Origin: Chitinophaga sp. H8
GTDB lineage: Bacteria; Bacteroidota; Bacteroidia; Chitinophagales; Chitinophagaceae
Assembly: GCF_040567655.1 (NCBI RefSeq)
Contig: NZ_JBEXAC010000001.1
Coordinates: 1,674,001 to 1,738,000, forward strand
Direction: 5' to 3'
DNA length: 64,000 nt
Part shown: one piece after another, positions 56,260-64,000 of the stretch
How positions within the stretch are numbered: position 1 is the first letter of the stretch
Layout of the letters: the number at the start of each line of letters is the position of its first letter
Notes under the pieces: model-generated
Told to the model about the DNA's origin: nothing
Seen by the model: the letters and a program-made list of their open reading frames with translations, nothing else
Database searches by the model: none
Program-made: the position numbers and the translations under genes

Positions 56260-56289
56260 AGATAACGGATTCATAATATTCATTCTTTA

Positions 56290-56317
56290 TTGTTATATTG
56301 TTTAAGCGTTATTTTTG
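56290..56317 (+). promoter_or_regulatory. Candidate promoter of the locus D sigma gene
   Basis: TTG (56290-56292), 17 bases, then TATTTTTG (56310-56317) fits the Flavobacterium-type TTG-N17-23-TAnnTTTG promoter. Transcription would start at about the ATG itself (56322), giving a leaderless message or use of the later ATG at 56358. Confidence 0.45.
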
Positions 56318-56321
56318 GATC

Positions 56322-56885
56322 ATGGCAATTGAAAAAAAGCAGGAAGAATCAATATTGATGCACCTGCTCGCTAAAGACAGCGAGTATGCTTTTAAATTGT
56401 TGTATGAACAATATAGCAACCGGATCTATAAACTGGCGATCCGTTATCTGAAATCCCCCGTACTGGCGCAGGAAATAGTGCAGGATGTTTTTCTGAAACT
56501 ATGGTTTGAAAGAAAAAATATGAATGCCGACAGGCCGGTAGAAGCCTGGCTGATCACTGTAGCTAAAAACAAACTCATCAATCAATTCAAAAAATTAGCC
56601 AGGGAGTGGAATAAAAGAAATGCCTATACTACAGAATCGGGTAGCAGCAAAGCAGATGGCGAAACCAAATTGATCCATGCAGAGTTTGAAAGAGAATTTA
56701 ATTCCATCATTAACGAATTACCCCAGCAACAGAAGCTGATCCTTCATTTTGCCAAAGATGAAGGCATGTCTTACAACGAAATAGCCTCCAGGTTAAATAT
56801 CTCTCCGCTCACCGTGAAAACCCATATGGCCAGGGCACTGGACAAGATCCGGAAGTCCCTTAAACAATACGGGGCCGGTTTGTAA
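56322..56885 (+). CDS. ECF sigma factor, probably partner of the locus D FecR
   Basis: This ECF sigma factor of about 187 residues has region 2 (FKLLYEQYSNRIYKLAIRYL, then LAQEIVQDVFLKLWFERKN) and region 4 (LPQQQKLILHFAKDEGMSYN, then EIASRLNISPLTVKTHM). The ATG at 56322 (MAIEKKQEES) is preferred; a TTG at 56298 lies inside the candidate promoter and an ATG at 56358 is a shorter option. It follows the locus D terminator and precedes a complete sigma/FecR pair, so it is the one sigma gene here without its own adjacent FecR. Confidence 0.9.
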   Translation: MAIEKKQEESILMHLLAKDSEYAFKLLYEQYSNRIYKLAIRYLKSPVLAQEIVQDVFLKLWFERKNMNADRPVEAWLITVAKNKLINQFKKLAREWNKRNAYTTESGSSKADGETKLIHAEFEREFNSIINELPQQQKLILHFAKDEGMSYNEIASRLNISPLTVKTHMARALDKIRKSLKQYGAGL

Positions 56886-57004
56886 ACCATTTTTCCGGTA
56901 CAATCCTCATAAAATATATTACCTTGCCCCCCTGGCCATAGCGATCAATGTTCGAAGTATAGTTCCACGAATGCGGCGCCACCATTATTTGAGGTATAAA
57001 TATC

Positions 57005-57607
57005 ATGTTATTGATGAGGGATGTTGTCTCTTGTGCCGATCAGGACCTGTTGTCCCGGATTGCAGCTGGCGATCAGGGCGCTTTTAACGTGCTGTTTGAA
57101 CGTTACAGAAACCGCATCTTTGGTTACCTGTTTACCATTATCAAGTCCAAAGAAGCGGCGGAAGAAATTACCCTGGATGTATTTTTGAAAATATGGGAGG
57201 GGCGGGCCGCAGCCATGGAAATCAATCACCTGGAAGCTTTTCTGTTCCGGGTATCCCGTAATAAAGCGGTGGATTTTTTCCGGCAGTTGCAGAAAAGCCG
57301 GGAAGAGCAGACGGCCTTGTGGAACCGGATGCAGGAGCAGCTTACAACAGGTGCAGCAGACCATGCGTTGTTGTTTGCGGATGTAGCCACCGCAGTACGG
57401 CAGGCAGTTGATAAGCTGTCGCCACAACGAAAAATGGTGTTTCAGCTGAGCCGGGAACATGGACTTACCTACGAACAAATTGCGGAACGCATGCAAATAT
57501 CCTCCAATACTGTACGCAATCACCTGGCCGCTTCCCTGCAATTTATCCGGTCACAACTGGATACTACCTACCAGCTTACCGCCCTGTACTTTTTATTAAA
57601 GCCATAA
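57005..57607 (+). CDS. ECF sigma factor, locus E
   Basis: This 200-residue FecI-like sigma factor has region 2 (FNVLFERYRNRIFGYLFTII, then AAEEITLDVFLKIWEGRAAA) and region 4 (LSPQRKMVFQLSREHGLTYE, then QIAERMQISSNTVRNHL). The C-terminus is hydrophobic (YQLTALYFLLKP). FecR follows after 168 bases. It resembles the locus C sigma factor more than its neighbour at 56322 (shared LSREHGLTY/LSRENGLTY line). Confidence 0.92.
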   Translation: MLLMRDVVSCADQDLLSRIAAGDQGAFNVLFERYRNRIFGYLFTIIKSKEAAEEITLDVFLKIWEGRAAAMEINHLEAFLFRVSRNKAVDFFRQLQKSREEQTALWNRMQEQLTTGAADHALLFADVATAVRQAVDKLSPQRKMVFQLSREHGLTYEQIAERMQISSNTVRNHLAASLQFIRSQLDTTYQLTALYFLLKP

Positions 57608-57775
57608 TCCCTGATAGAGGCTGTTCCTGGAAAGGAATAACCCCTGGTTTTCTGCTGCCGGTGGCTCATCCCGGTAGTTATATCGCTTATCCCAATATTT
57701 TTTTTCCTACTCATTAGTACACCCGCCTTTTTTTTACGTCTATCCTCTGTTTAGATTTCTATAGCACCCAAAAAC

Positions 57776-58957
57776 ATGCATATGAAAAATGCCGTAGCAC
57801 GGCTGCACGATTTGTTTCCGCGTTACCTGGAAAACCGCCTTACCAGGGAGGAGTATGAGGAATGGCTGTTGTTGCTGAGTACAGCAGATGCCGCCGTACA
57901 GGAGGAGCTGGAGTTATTATGGGAGCAGTCGGGCAGCTTCCGGCCGGTGATTACGGCGGAAGCCTGGGAAGATAAAATGGCGCAGCGTATGCAGCCGGCA
58001 CCAGCCCCGGTATTCCGGCAGGTAAAGCCATTGCCCCGCTGGCGTGCGGCTAAATGGTGGGCTGCCGCAGCCGTACTGCTGGTAGGTGGTACCCTTTATT
58101 TTTATGGAGAAAGACCATTGCCTGCAGGAAAGCGTATGCAGGTGATGCTACAGGCTGACCTGCCCCCAGGAGGCAACAGGGCGGTGCTGACATTGGGCAA
58201 TGGCAGTACTATCGTGTTGGACAGCGCGCATAATGGCCCTCTTGCGCAACAAGGTGCAGCACAGATATTAAAACCTGGAAGCAACAGCATCAGCTATACC
58301 AGTAATAACCATACTCAGGAATTAGTGTATAACACACTAACTACTCCCCGCGGCGGGCAATACAGTGTAGCGCTGTCCGATGGCACTAGGGTATGGCTTA
58401 ATGCTGCATCTTCTATTCGTTTTCCTGCCACATTTACCGGAAAAGAACGACGGGTGGAAATAACGGGTGAAGCCTATTTTGAAGTGGCTCCCGATGCTGC
58501 ACGTGTGTTTAAAGTAACCGTGAATGATATGGAGGTAATGGTACTGGGCACGCACTTTAACGTGATGGCATATGAGGAAGAAAATATGATCAGAACAACG
58601 TTGCTGGAAGGAGCCGTAAAGGTAAGCAGGCAGGATAAATCCGTGGTACTGCAGCCTGGGCAGCAGGCGCAGGCCGGTGCCAGAGATGCAATACGCCTGG
58701 CATCAGGAGTAGATGTAAATGAGGTGATGGCCTGGAAGAATGGCCTCTTCTGGTTTGAGAACGCAGATGTCCACAGTGTAATGCGGCAGGTAGCGCGCTG
58801 GTATAATGTGGATGTGGAAGTAAGGGGAGATATTGCCTTACATTTTACCGGCTCCATACCCAGAAATGTGCAGGTGTCCAGGGTATTCGAAATCCTGCAG
58901 GAGGCGGGTAGTATGCACTATATGATCACCAAAGACAAAATAATTGTTTCACCTTAA
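57776..58957 (+). CDS. FecR-type anti-sigma factor, locus E
   Basis: This is a protein of about 393 residues; the ATG at 57782 is an equal start choice. It has a cytoplasmic N-terminus (LHDLFPRYLENRLTREEYEE), a membrane segment at about 91-110 (AKWWAAAAVLLVGGTLYFYG), a FecR domain with VALSDGTRVWLNAASSIRFP, GEAYFEVA and FKVTVNDMEVMVLGTHFNV, and a DUF4974-like C-terminus (FWFENADVHSVMRQVARWYN). A longer linker before the FecR domain makes it the biggest of the set and is typical of FecR proteins in glycan loci. Confidence 0.92.
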   Translation: MHMKNAVARLHDLFPRYLENRLTREEYEEWLLLLSTADAAVQEELELLWEQSGSFRPVITAEAWEDKMAQRMQPAPAPVFRQVKPLPRWRAAKWWAAAAVLLVGGTLYFYGERPLPAGKRMQVMLQADLPPGGNRAVLTLGNGSTIVLDSAHNGPLAQQGAAQILKPGSNSISYTSNNHTQELVYNTLTTPRGGQYSVALSDGTRVWLNAASSIRFPATFTGKERRVEITGEAYFEVAPDAARVFKVTVNDMEVMVLGTHFNVMAYEEENMIRTTLLEGAVKVSRQDKSVVLQPGQQAQAGARDAIRLASGVDVNEVMAWKNGLFWFENADVHSVMRQVARWYNVDVEVRGDIALHFTGSIPRNVQVSRVFEILQEAGSMHYMITKDKIIVSP

Positions 58958-59003
58958 ACTATAGCTATGATAAAGAGATAATTCCACGTAGCCTTTAAAG
59001 AAA

Positions 59004-59024
59004 GGGAGCGTTTGCACCGCTCCC
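59004..59024 (+). promoter_or_regulatory. Hairpin in the FecR-to-SusC gap, locus E
   Basis: GGGAGCG (59004-59010) and CGCTCCC (59018-59024) pair perfectly, and the flanking AAA/TTT extends the stem with a bulge. The short tail CTTTAA makes termination possible but weak. Confidence 0.65.
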
Positions 59025-59092
59025 CTTTAAATGGCAGAATAATACAGTATCACGTTTTACAGATGACCTAATTATCTAACCAAAACAAATGT

Positions 59093-62000
59093 ATGTATTT
59101 GAAAATACTTTTCAAAGACAGGGCTTTCCTATCCCTGTTGAGTTCCAAAATCACGTTGGTTATGCGATTAACAAGTATCCTGTTACTTGGCATGTGCCTG
59201 CAGGCAAGCGCAGTTTCTTTTGCCCAGAAGATCACTATTGCAGGAAAGAATATCACCCTGAAAGAGGTATTTGGTAAGATCAGGAAACAAACCGGCTATA
59301 ATTTCATTTACACCAATGAAGTATTACAGCAGGCCGTTCCAGTTACACTGAATGTAAAAGAGGCTGATCTCCGGGAGGTGTTGAACAGCTGCTTTGCCAA
59401 TCAGTCCTTACAGTACAATATCAGCGACAAGATCATTATTGTTAAAAAGAAGGAGGCGGTAAGTAACAGTTCACTGGTTGCAGCCAGGATAGAAGTAAAG
59501 GGGACGATTACAGATGCTGTTTCCGGGAATCCGCTTCCGGGTGTTACCATACAGGTAAAGGGCAGTAAGCAGGGAGCTGTTTCTGATAATAATGGCGGTT
59601 TTCGGATTACGGTAGCAGCAGATGATATCCTGCTGGTTTCATATATGGGATATGATAAGCAGGAAGTGCCGGTAAATGGGCGCAGCAGTATTGATGTGCG
59701 GCTGCAACCGGCCAACAGCGGACTGAATGAAGTGGTAGTGGTAGGGTATGGTACCCAGAAAAAAGTAGCCGTTACCGGATCGGTAGCGGAATTAAAAGGG
59801 ACCGAACTAAGGAGGGCACCCGCCATGAATATTTCCAACCTGCTGGTGGGAAAACTGCCGGGACTTATTGCTACGCAGCAATCCGGCCGCCCGGGCTTTG
59901 ATAATTCTACCCTGCGTATCCGTGGGTTAAGCACTTTTGGCGATAATAATCCGGTAGTTATTGTAGATGGTGTACAACGCTCTTTTGAGCAGCTGGATCC
60001 CAGTGAGATCGAAACCATTTCCATCCTGAAGGATGCAGCGGCCGCAGCTACCTATGGGGTGCAAGGCGCTAATGGCGTAATATTGGTAACTACCCGCAAA
60101 GGCAGCGCTAAGAAAACTACAGTATCCTACAATGGAGAATTGTCGGTGAATGCGTTTACCCGCTTTCCGAAATTCCTGGATGGCCCGGATTATATGGCCT
60201 GGTATAAAAAAGCAGAGGAAACAGACAATGATTATTTAAAGGCAATTGGTGCTAACCCCATCCCTTATACGTATACGGATGATGATATTGCGGCACTGAG
60301 AAATGGAACGAATACCAATCAGTTTTACGACAATACCGACTGGATAGGCATGTTCCTTGACCGGAAAAGTATCAGCCATCATCATAATGTTTCGGTAACC
60401 GGCGGTACGGAAAAAGTAAAATACTTTTCCAGCCTCGGTTATCTCCGGCAGGAGGGGGTAGTAAAGAATACCGGATTTGAGCGTTATAATTTCCGTACCA
60501 ATCTGGATTATACATTCAGTAAAATATTTGATGCTTCGGTAAACATAGGAATCCGTAAAGAGAACCGCGATAATCCTGGATTGCCGGCGGACAATGCCGG
60601 CTGGATGAATCCCTTCTTTCAGGCTATCCGCATGCAGCCTAATCTGCCTATGTATACGCCGGATGGCACTCCGGTAGCAAGCCCATCAGAAGCTGGTATC
60701 GTAAATCCACTGGCTGCGGTAGAGCGTTCCGGTTATCAGCGGTATGAAACCAATGTTATCCAGGGAAACCTGAATCTTAACCTGCATGTACCTTTTGTAC
60801 CCGGACTGGATATCACCACCTTGCTGGCTTATGACAAATCTTTTCAGCAATGGAAAAACTGGCAGCAGGCCTATGACCTCAATATACGCATGATGGGAGG
60901 GAGCTGGTATTGGTTAAAAGGACAATCGCCCGGCCTGCTTAACAGCGGGGTGTTTCAGAGCTTTGATCACAACGCACGCAGTACTTTTCAGCCAGCTATC
61001 CGTTACAACCGTGATTTTGGGGTCCATAGTGTAAGCGGATTGGTATTGTATGAATATTCGCAGTACGACTGGAACTCCTTCTTTACCGGTGCCAAAAATT
61101 TTCCTTTGAAAGATATACAGGAGATCAGTTTTGGAAGTAAAAACCCCGGTGATTTTATACAGCCATCCGGCAATAGCGGCACCACCAAAAGAGCAGGATA
61201 TGTAGCCAGGGTGAACTATGGGTATAAACAAAAATACTTTGGAGAACTGGTAGGCCGGTATGATGGATCGATGAACTTCCCGGCAGACAAGCGCTGGGGA
61301 TTTTTTCCAGCTGCCTCTGTGGGCTGGGTGATCAGTGCAGAGCCCTTCTTTGAAAGTTTAACCAGTAAAGTAAGTTACCTGAAATTTAAAGGATCTGCGG
61401 GAAGATTGGGTAATGATCGCATCAATGCATTCCAGTACCTGCAATCTTTTTCTTTAAGCGGATCGCCCACCAGCGTATTTGGTGATCAGGCAGTTGCCAC
61501 CTTGCGGACAGGTAATCCGCCTAATCCTAATATTACCTGGGAAAAAGCTACTACCTACAATGTGGGACTGGAAGCTTCTGTACTGAAAGATAAATTAGGG
61601 ATCAATGCAGAGTATTTCTATAAGATTACTACCGACATTCTCATGGGCCAGGGTGGGTTGTTTCCCCCATCATTAGGCGGGAATTATGTATCCACCGTGA
61701 ATGCCGGAAAAGTGGAAAACCGTGGTATAGACCTGCAGTTGACGCACCGGAATGTGGTGAATAAAAAATTCCGTTATGAAACACAGGCTAACATTACCTG
61801 GGCAAAGAACAAAATACTGCGTATTGATGATCCGGATGGTATCCCGTTATGGCAACGCCGGGTGGGGCAGAGTATCGATGCCAAAAAAGGATATGTAGCA
61901 GAAGGGCTGTTTAAAGATTGGGAGGAAGTGAATGCCTGGCCATCTTCTCCCGTAGGAGCTACTGTACCCGGATTCATTAAATATAAAGACCTGAATGGTG

Positions 62001-62578
62001 ATGGTAAAATCACGCCGGATGACCAGACCTTTATCGGCTTGTCTAATATGCCGGAAATTATTTACGGTTTAAATGCACATGCTACTTATGGCGTAATAGA
62101 CCTGTCTTTCTCCTTCCAGGGAGCAGCCCGCAATGATGTAGCACTGGCAGGCAGCTATGAAGGATCTGCCGGCAATAGTGGCGTACAGGATAATACGCCT
62201 TTTTCCCGCACTTTTTACGGGAATGGTAATACCCCGTATTACCTGGTAGAGAACTCCTGGCGTCCGGACTTTACCAATGCCCGTTATCCGCGTCTTACTG
62301 CCGATAAAGCCGGGTATCCGCAACATAATGGGTTGGCCAACTCTTTCTGGATCGTAGATGGTGCTTATCTGCGGCTTAAATCTGTGCAACTGGGCGTATC
62401 CCTGGGCGAAAACGCTTTGGCGCGCTTAAAAATAGCACAGTGCCGTTTATATGTATCCGGCTTTAACCTGTTTACACTGGATCATCTGAAATACCTGGAT
62501 CCGGAAATGCCGAACGTAAACAATGGTTTTTATCCGCAGCAACGGATGTATTCCGTAGGCACAAATATCACCTTCTAA
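59093..62578 (+). CDS. SusC-type TonB-dependent transporter with STN domain, locus E
   Basis: This is a 1161-residue outer-membrane transporter. The N-terminus is somewhat long, with the signal segment at about 20-45 (SILLLGMCLQASAVSFAQ). An STN domain spans about 46-118 (NITLKEVFGKIRKQTGYNFI) and a carboxypeptidase-regulatory-like domain about 133-206 (VKGTITDAVSGNPLPGVTI). The SusC line LNEVVVVGYGTQKKVAVTGS is present, then a plug with LLVGKLPGLIA, IVDGVQRSF and GANGVILVTTRKG, and a barrel ending MYSVGTNITF. It should pass signal to the locus E FecR and import a glycan with the SusD encoded 12 bases downstream. Confidence 0.95.
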   Translation: MYLKILFKDRAFLSLLSSKITLVMRLTSILLLGMCLQASAVSFAQKITIAGKNITLKEVFGKIRKQTGYNFIYTNEVLQQAVPVTLNVKEADLREVLNSCFANQSLQYNISDKIIIVKKKEAVSNSSLVAARIEVKGTITDAVSGNPLPGVTIQVKGSKQGAVSDNNGGFRITVAADDILLVSYMGYDKQEVPVNGRSSIDVRLQPANSGLNEVVVVGYGTQKKVAVTGSVAELKGTELRRAPAMNISNLLVGKLPGLIATQQSGRPGFDNSTLRIRGLSTFGDNNPVVIVDGVQRSFEQLDPSEIETISILKDAAAAATYGVQGANGVILVTTRKGSAKKTTVSYNGELSVNAFTRFPKFLDGPDYMAWYKKAEETDNDYLKAIGANPIPYTYTDDDIAALRNGTNTNQFYDNTDWIGMFLDRKSISHHHNVSVTGGTEKVKYFSSLGYLRQEGVVKNTGFERYNFRTNLDYTFSKIFDASVNIGIRKENRDNPGLPADNAGWMNPFFQAIRMQPNLPMYTPDGTPVASPSEAGIVNPLAAVERSGYQRYETNVIQGNLNLNLHVPFVPGLDITTLLAYDKSFQQWKNWQQAYDLNIRMMGGSWYWLKGQSPGLLNSGVFQSFDHNARSTFQPAIRYNRDFGVHSVSGLVLYEYSQYDWNSFFTGAKNFPLKDIQEISFGSKNPGDFIQPSGNSGTTKRAGYVARVNYGYKQKYFGELVGRYDGSMNFPADKRWGFFPAASVGWVISAEPFFESLTSKVSYLKFKGSAGRLGNDRINAFQYLQSFSLSGSPTSVFGDQAVATLRTGNPPNPNITWEKATTYNVGLEASVLKDKLGINAEYFYKITTDILMGQGGLFPPSLGGNYVSTVNAGKVENRGIDLQLTHRNVVNKKFRYETQANITWAKNKILRIDDPDGIPLWQRRVGQSIDAKKGYVAEGLFKDWEEVNAWPSSPVGATVPGFIKYKDLNGDGKITPDDQTFIGLSNMPEIIYGLNAHATYGVIDLSFSFQGAARNDVALAGSYEGSAGNSGVQDNTPFSRTFYGNGNTPYYLVENSWRPDFTNARYPRLTADKAGYPQHNGLANSFWIVDGAYLRLKSVQLGVSLGENALARLKIAQCRLYVSGFNLFTLDHLKYLDPEMPNVNNGFYPQQRMYSVGTNITF

Positions 62579-62590
62579 ATCATCACCACC

Positions 62591-64000
62591 ATGAAAGGAT
62601 TTCAATTTTTCAATATCGTCAAACGTCCCTTGCTGATTGCCTGCATTGTTTTGCTGACAGGGCAGGGATGTAAGCTGGATGTGGTGCCGCAGGACCGGTA
62701 TACGGATGCCCTGATATGGCAAAGCCAGGATAATATCGATTTATATATCCAGGACCAGTACCAGGTATTTAAAACCTTTGCATTTGGCAGATTTCCTATA
62801 GGATATGATAATGCCACCGATGCCCTGACCGACCTGATGAAATATACATCGGACGTACCAGGCAATGGTACCGTGAACAGGTTGGTATTTGAGCCGGGAG
62901 GGGTGAGCCCTTCCAGCCTGTACCTGGATTTCTGGTCAGCGGGTTACGGGCATATCCGCCGTATCAATGAGTTTTTATCCGGGCTGAATAAGTATGCGAA
63001 GCTGGAAGATAAAAACAAACAGTTGTATGAAGCGGAAGCACGGTTTCTGCGGGGATATGTCTACTTCTGGCTGGTAAAGCTGCATGGCAGTGTGGTGATC
63101 CTGGATCAGCTGGCTTTTAACAAAGATAATAAGCGGTCGGGTGAGGATGCCTGCTGGAATTTTATAGCAGCAGACTTTGCCTTTGCAGCGGAACATCTTC
63201 CGGCAGAACGTACCGGTAAAGCACAAGGCCGGGTTACGCAGGGCGCTGCTTATGGCATGCTGGCCAAAACGTGGCTTTATGCAGCTTCTATAGCGGAGTA
63301 CGATAAGAAGCAATTTAATCAGGATGCCCTTACGGGGGTGCCTGCGGAGAAAAAAGCAGCGTATTACAAAAATGCGATGGATGCCGCCGCCGTAGTGATC
63401 AGGCTGGCTAGTGAAGGAAAGTATACGCTGGAAGGAGATTATAAAAAACTGTTCAGCCAGCGCAACAGCAAAGAATCCCTGCTCACCATCCAGTTTATGA
63501 AACCCGGCGTTGTACATGAGTTTGACCGCACTTTTTGTCCGCCTGCAGATGTGAGTGGTGCCCTGGTAGCAGGCGTACCTACGGCAGAGCTGGCGGATGA
63601 ATTTGAAATGGCAGATGGCAGCAGGTTTTCCTGGAATAATCCGGCGATGGCAGGAGATCCCTATGTTAACCGGGAGCCCCGTTTTTATGCTACCATTTTA
63701 TATAATGGCAGCAGCTGGAAAAACAGAACGATGAACACTACGCCAGCCAATAGTCTGGAAGGATTTGTGGAATACAAGAGTGTGGCAGAACCGCGTAAAA
63801 CAGTAACCGGGTACTATATACGTAAAATGCTGGATGAGGGAAATACCAACATCCTGGATAGTAAAAGTGATCAGTCGTGGATGGTAATGCGTTATGCAGA
63901 AGTACTATTGATCCATGCAGAAGCTGCCGGCAAATCAGGCGACTTCAATGCCGCGACGGCTTCCCTGAAAGCAGTACGCGGAAGGGTACAACTGCCGGCA
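62591..64000 (+). CDS. SusD/RagB-type lipoprotein, locus E, 3' end beyond window
   Basis: The frame opens at ATG 62591 and stays open to the window edge, giving at least 470 residues. A lipoprotein signal (LIACIVLLTGQGC) is followed by KLDVVPQDRYTD, a standard SusD mature start. The family helix EARFLRGYVYFWLVKLHGSV lies near residue 155, and the late line WMVMRYAEVLLIHAEAAGKS near 440, so most of the protein is present. It pairs with the SusC 12 bases upstream. Any enzymes that would reveal the glycan lie outside the window. Confidence 0.95.
   Translation, partial: MKGFQFFNIVKRPLLIACIVLLTGQGCKLDVVPQDRYTDALIWQSQDNIDLYIQDQYQVFKTFAFGRFPIGYDNATDALTDLMKYTSDVPGNGTVNRLVFEPGGVSPSSLYLDFWSAGYGHIRRINEFLSGLNKYAKLEDKNKQLYEAEARFLRGYVYFWLVKLHGSVVILDQLAFNKDNKRSGEDACWNFIAADFAFAAEHLPAERTGKAQGRVTQGAAYGMLAKTWLYAASIAEYDKKQFNQDALTGVPAEKKAAYYKNAMDAAAVVIRLASEGKYTLEGDYKKLFSQRNSKESLLTIQFMKPGVVHEFDRTFCPPADVSGALVAGVPTAELADEFEMADGSRFSWNNPAMAGDPYVNREPRFYATILYNGSSWKNRTMNTTPANSLEGFVEYKSVAEPRKTVTGYYIRKMLDEGNTNILDSKSDQSWMVMRYAEVLLIHAEAAGKSGDFNAATASLKAVRGRVQLPA

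Noticed and set aside
57620..57650. Hairpin terminator between the locus E sigma and FecR genes
   Set aside because: The GGCTGTTCC/GGAATAACC arms pair at only about seven of nine places plus a wobble, and no T-run follows.

Overview
The window reads as a chromosomal segment of a Bacteroidota bacterium, most like Chitinophaga or a close relative. The reasons are several SusC/SusD-type outer-membrane pairs, at least five ECF sigma/FecR regulatory modules, many lipoproteins with CKKD- or CSKDD-like N-termini, TonB receptors carrying STN and carboxypeptidase-regulatory-like domains, and TAnnTTTG-type promoter elements. No rRNA, tRNA, CRISPR array, transposase or phage gene was seen. The genus is inferred from gene content only.

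Layout. (1) 1-8224 is a metal and phosphate block: the 3' part of a MerC-like membrane protein, a Tat-exported alkaline phosphatase, a small His/acid-rich protein, a CzcA-type RND pump fused to a TolC-type outer-membrane factor, and its periplasmic adaptor. (2) 8322-25676 (locus A) is a compact ECF sigma/FecR/TonB-receptor operon without SusD. It continues into two lipoproteins, three tandem fasciclin (FAS1) lipoproteins, a second, Oar-like TonB receptor and a large IPT/TIG plus beta-propeller lipoprotein. Near-identical GGGCTGTTC hairpins stand on both sides of it. (3) 25808-25897 is a direct/inverted repeat cluster, followed by an orphan small protein. (4) 26607-31718 is a LuxR-type regulator facing a three-gene exported operon: a protein that looks like a dead trypsin-fold protease, a long coiled-coil protein and a TPR-like protein. 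(5) 31790-37830 (locus B, minus) is sigma/FecR/STN receptor plus a lipoprotein with 15 consecutive prolines. (6) 38008-45203 (locus C, minus) is sigma/FecR/SusC/SusD plus a phosphodiester glycosidase lipoprotein. A flavin-type oxidase-like gene and an orphan response regulator follow. (7) 47147-56885 (locus D) is FecR/SusC/SusD-like, a PqaA-family hydrolase and an esterase, with a sigma gene after the operon terminator. (8) 57005-64000 (locus E) is sigma/FecR/SusC and a SusD that runs off the window.

How it works together. Each sigma/FecR/STN-receptor set should act like FecI/FecR/FecA: ligand at the receptor is signalled through STN to FecR, which releases the sigma factor to transcribe the uptake genes. 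Most FecR-to-receptor gaps hold a strong hairpin, which suggests that the regulatory genes and the receptor genes are separate transcripts. The least familiar parts are locus A, a surface-adhesion-like system under sigma/anti-sigma control, and the pseudo-protease/coiled-coil/TPR trio. All functional statements rest on reading motifs and gene order by eye; no database search was run.
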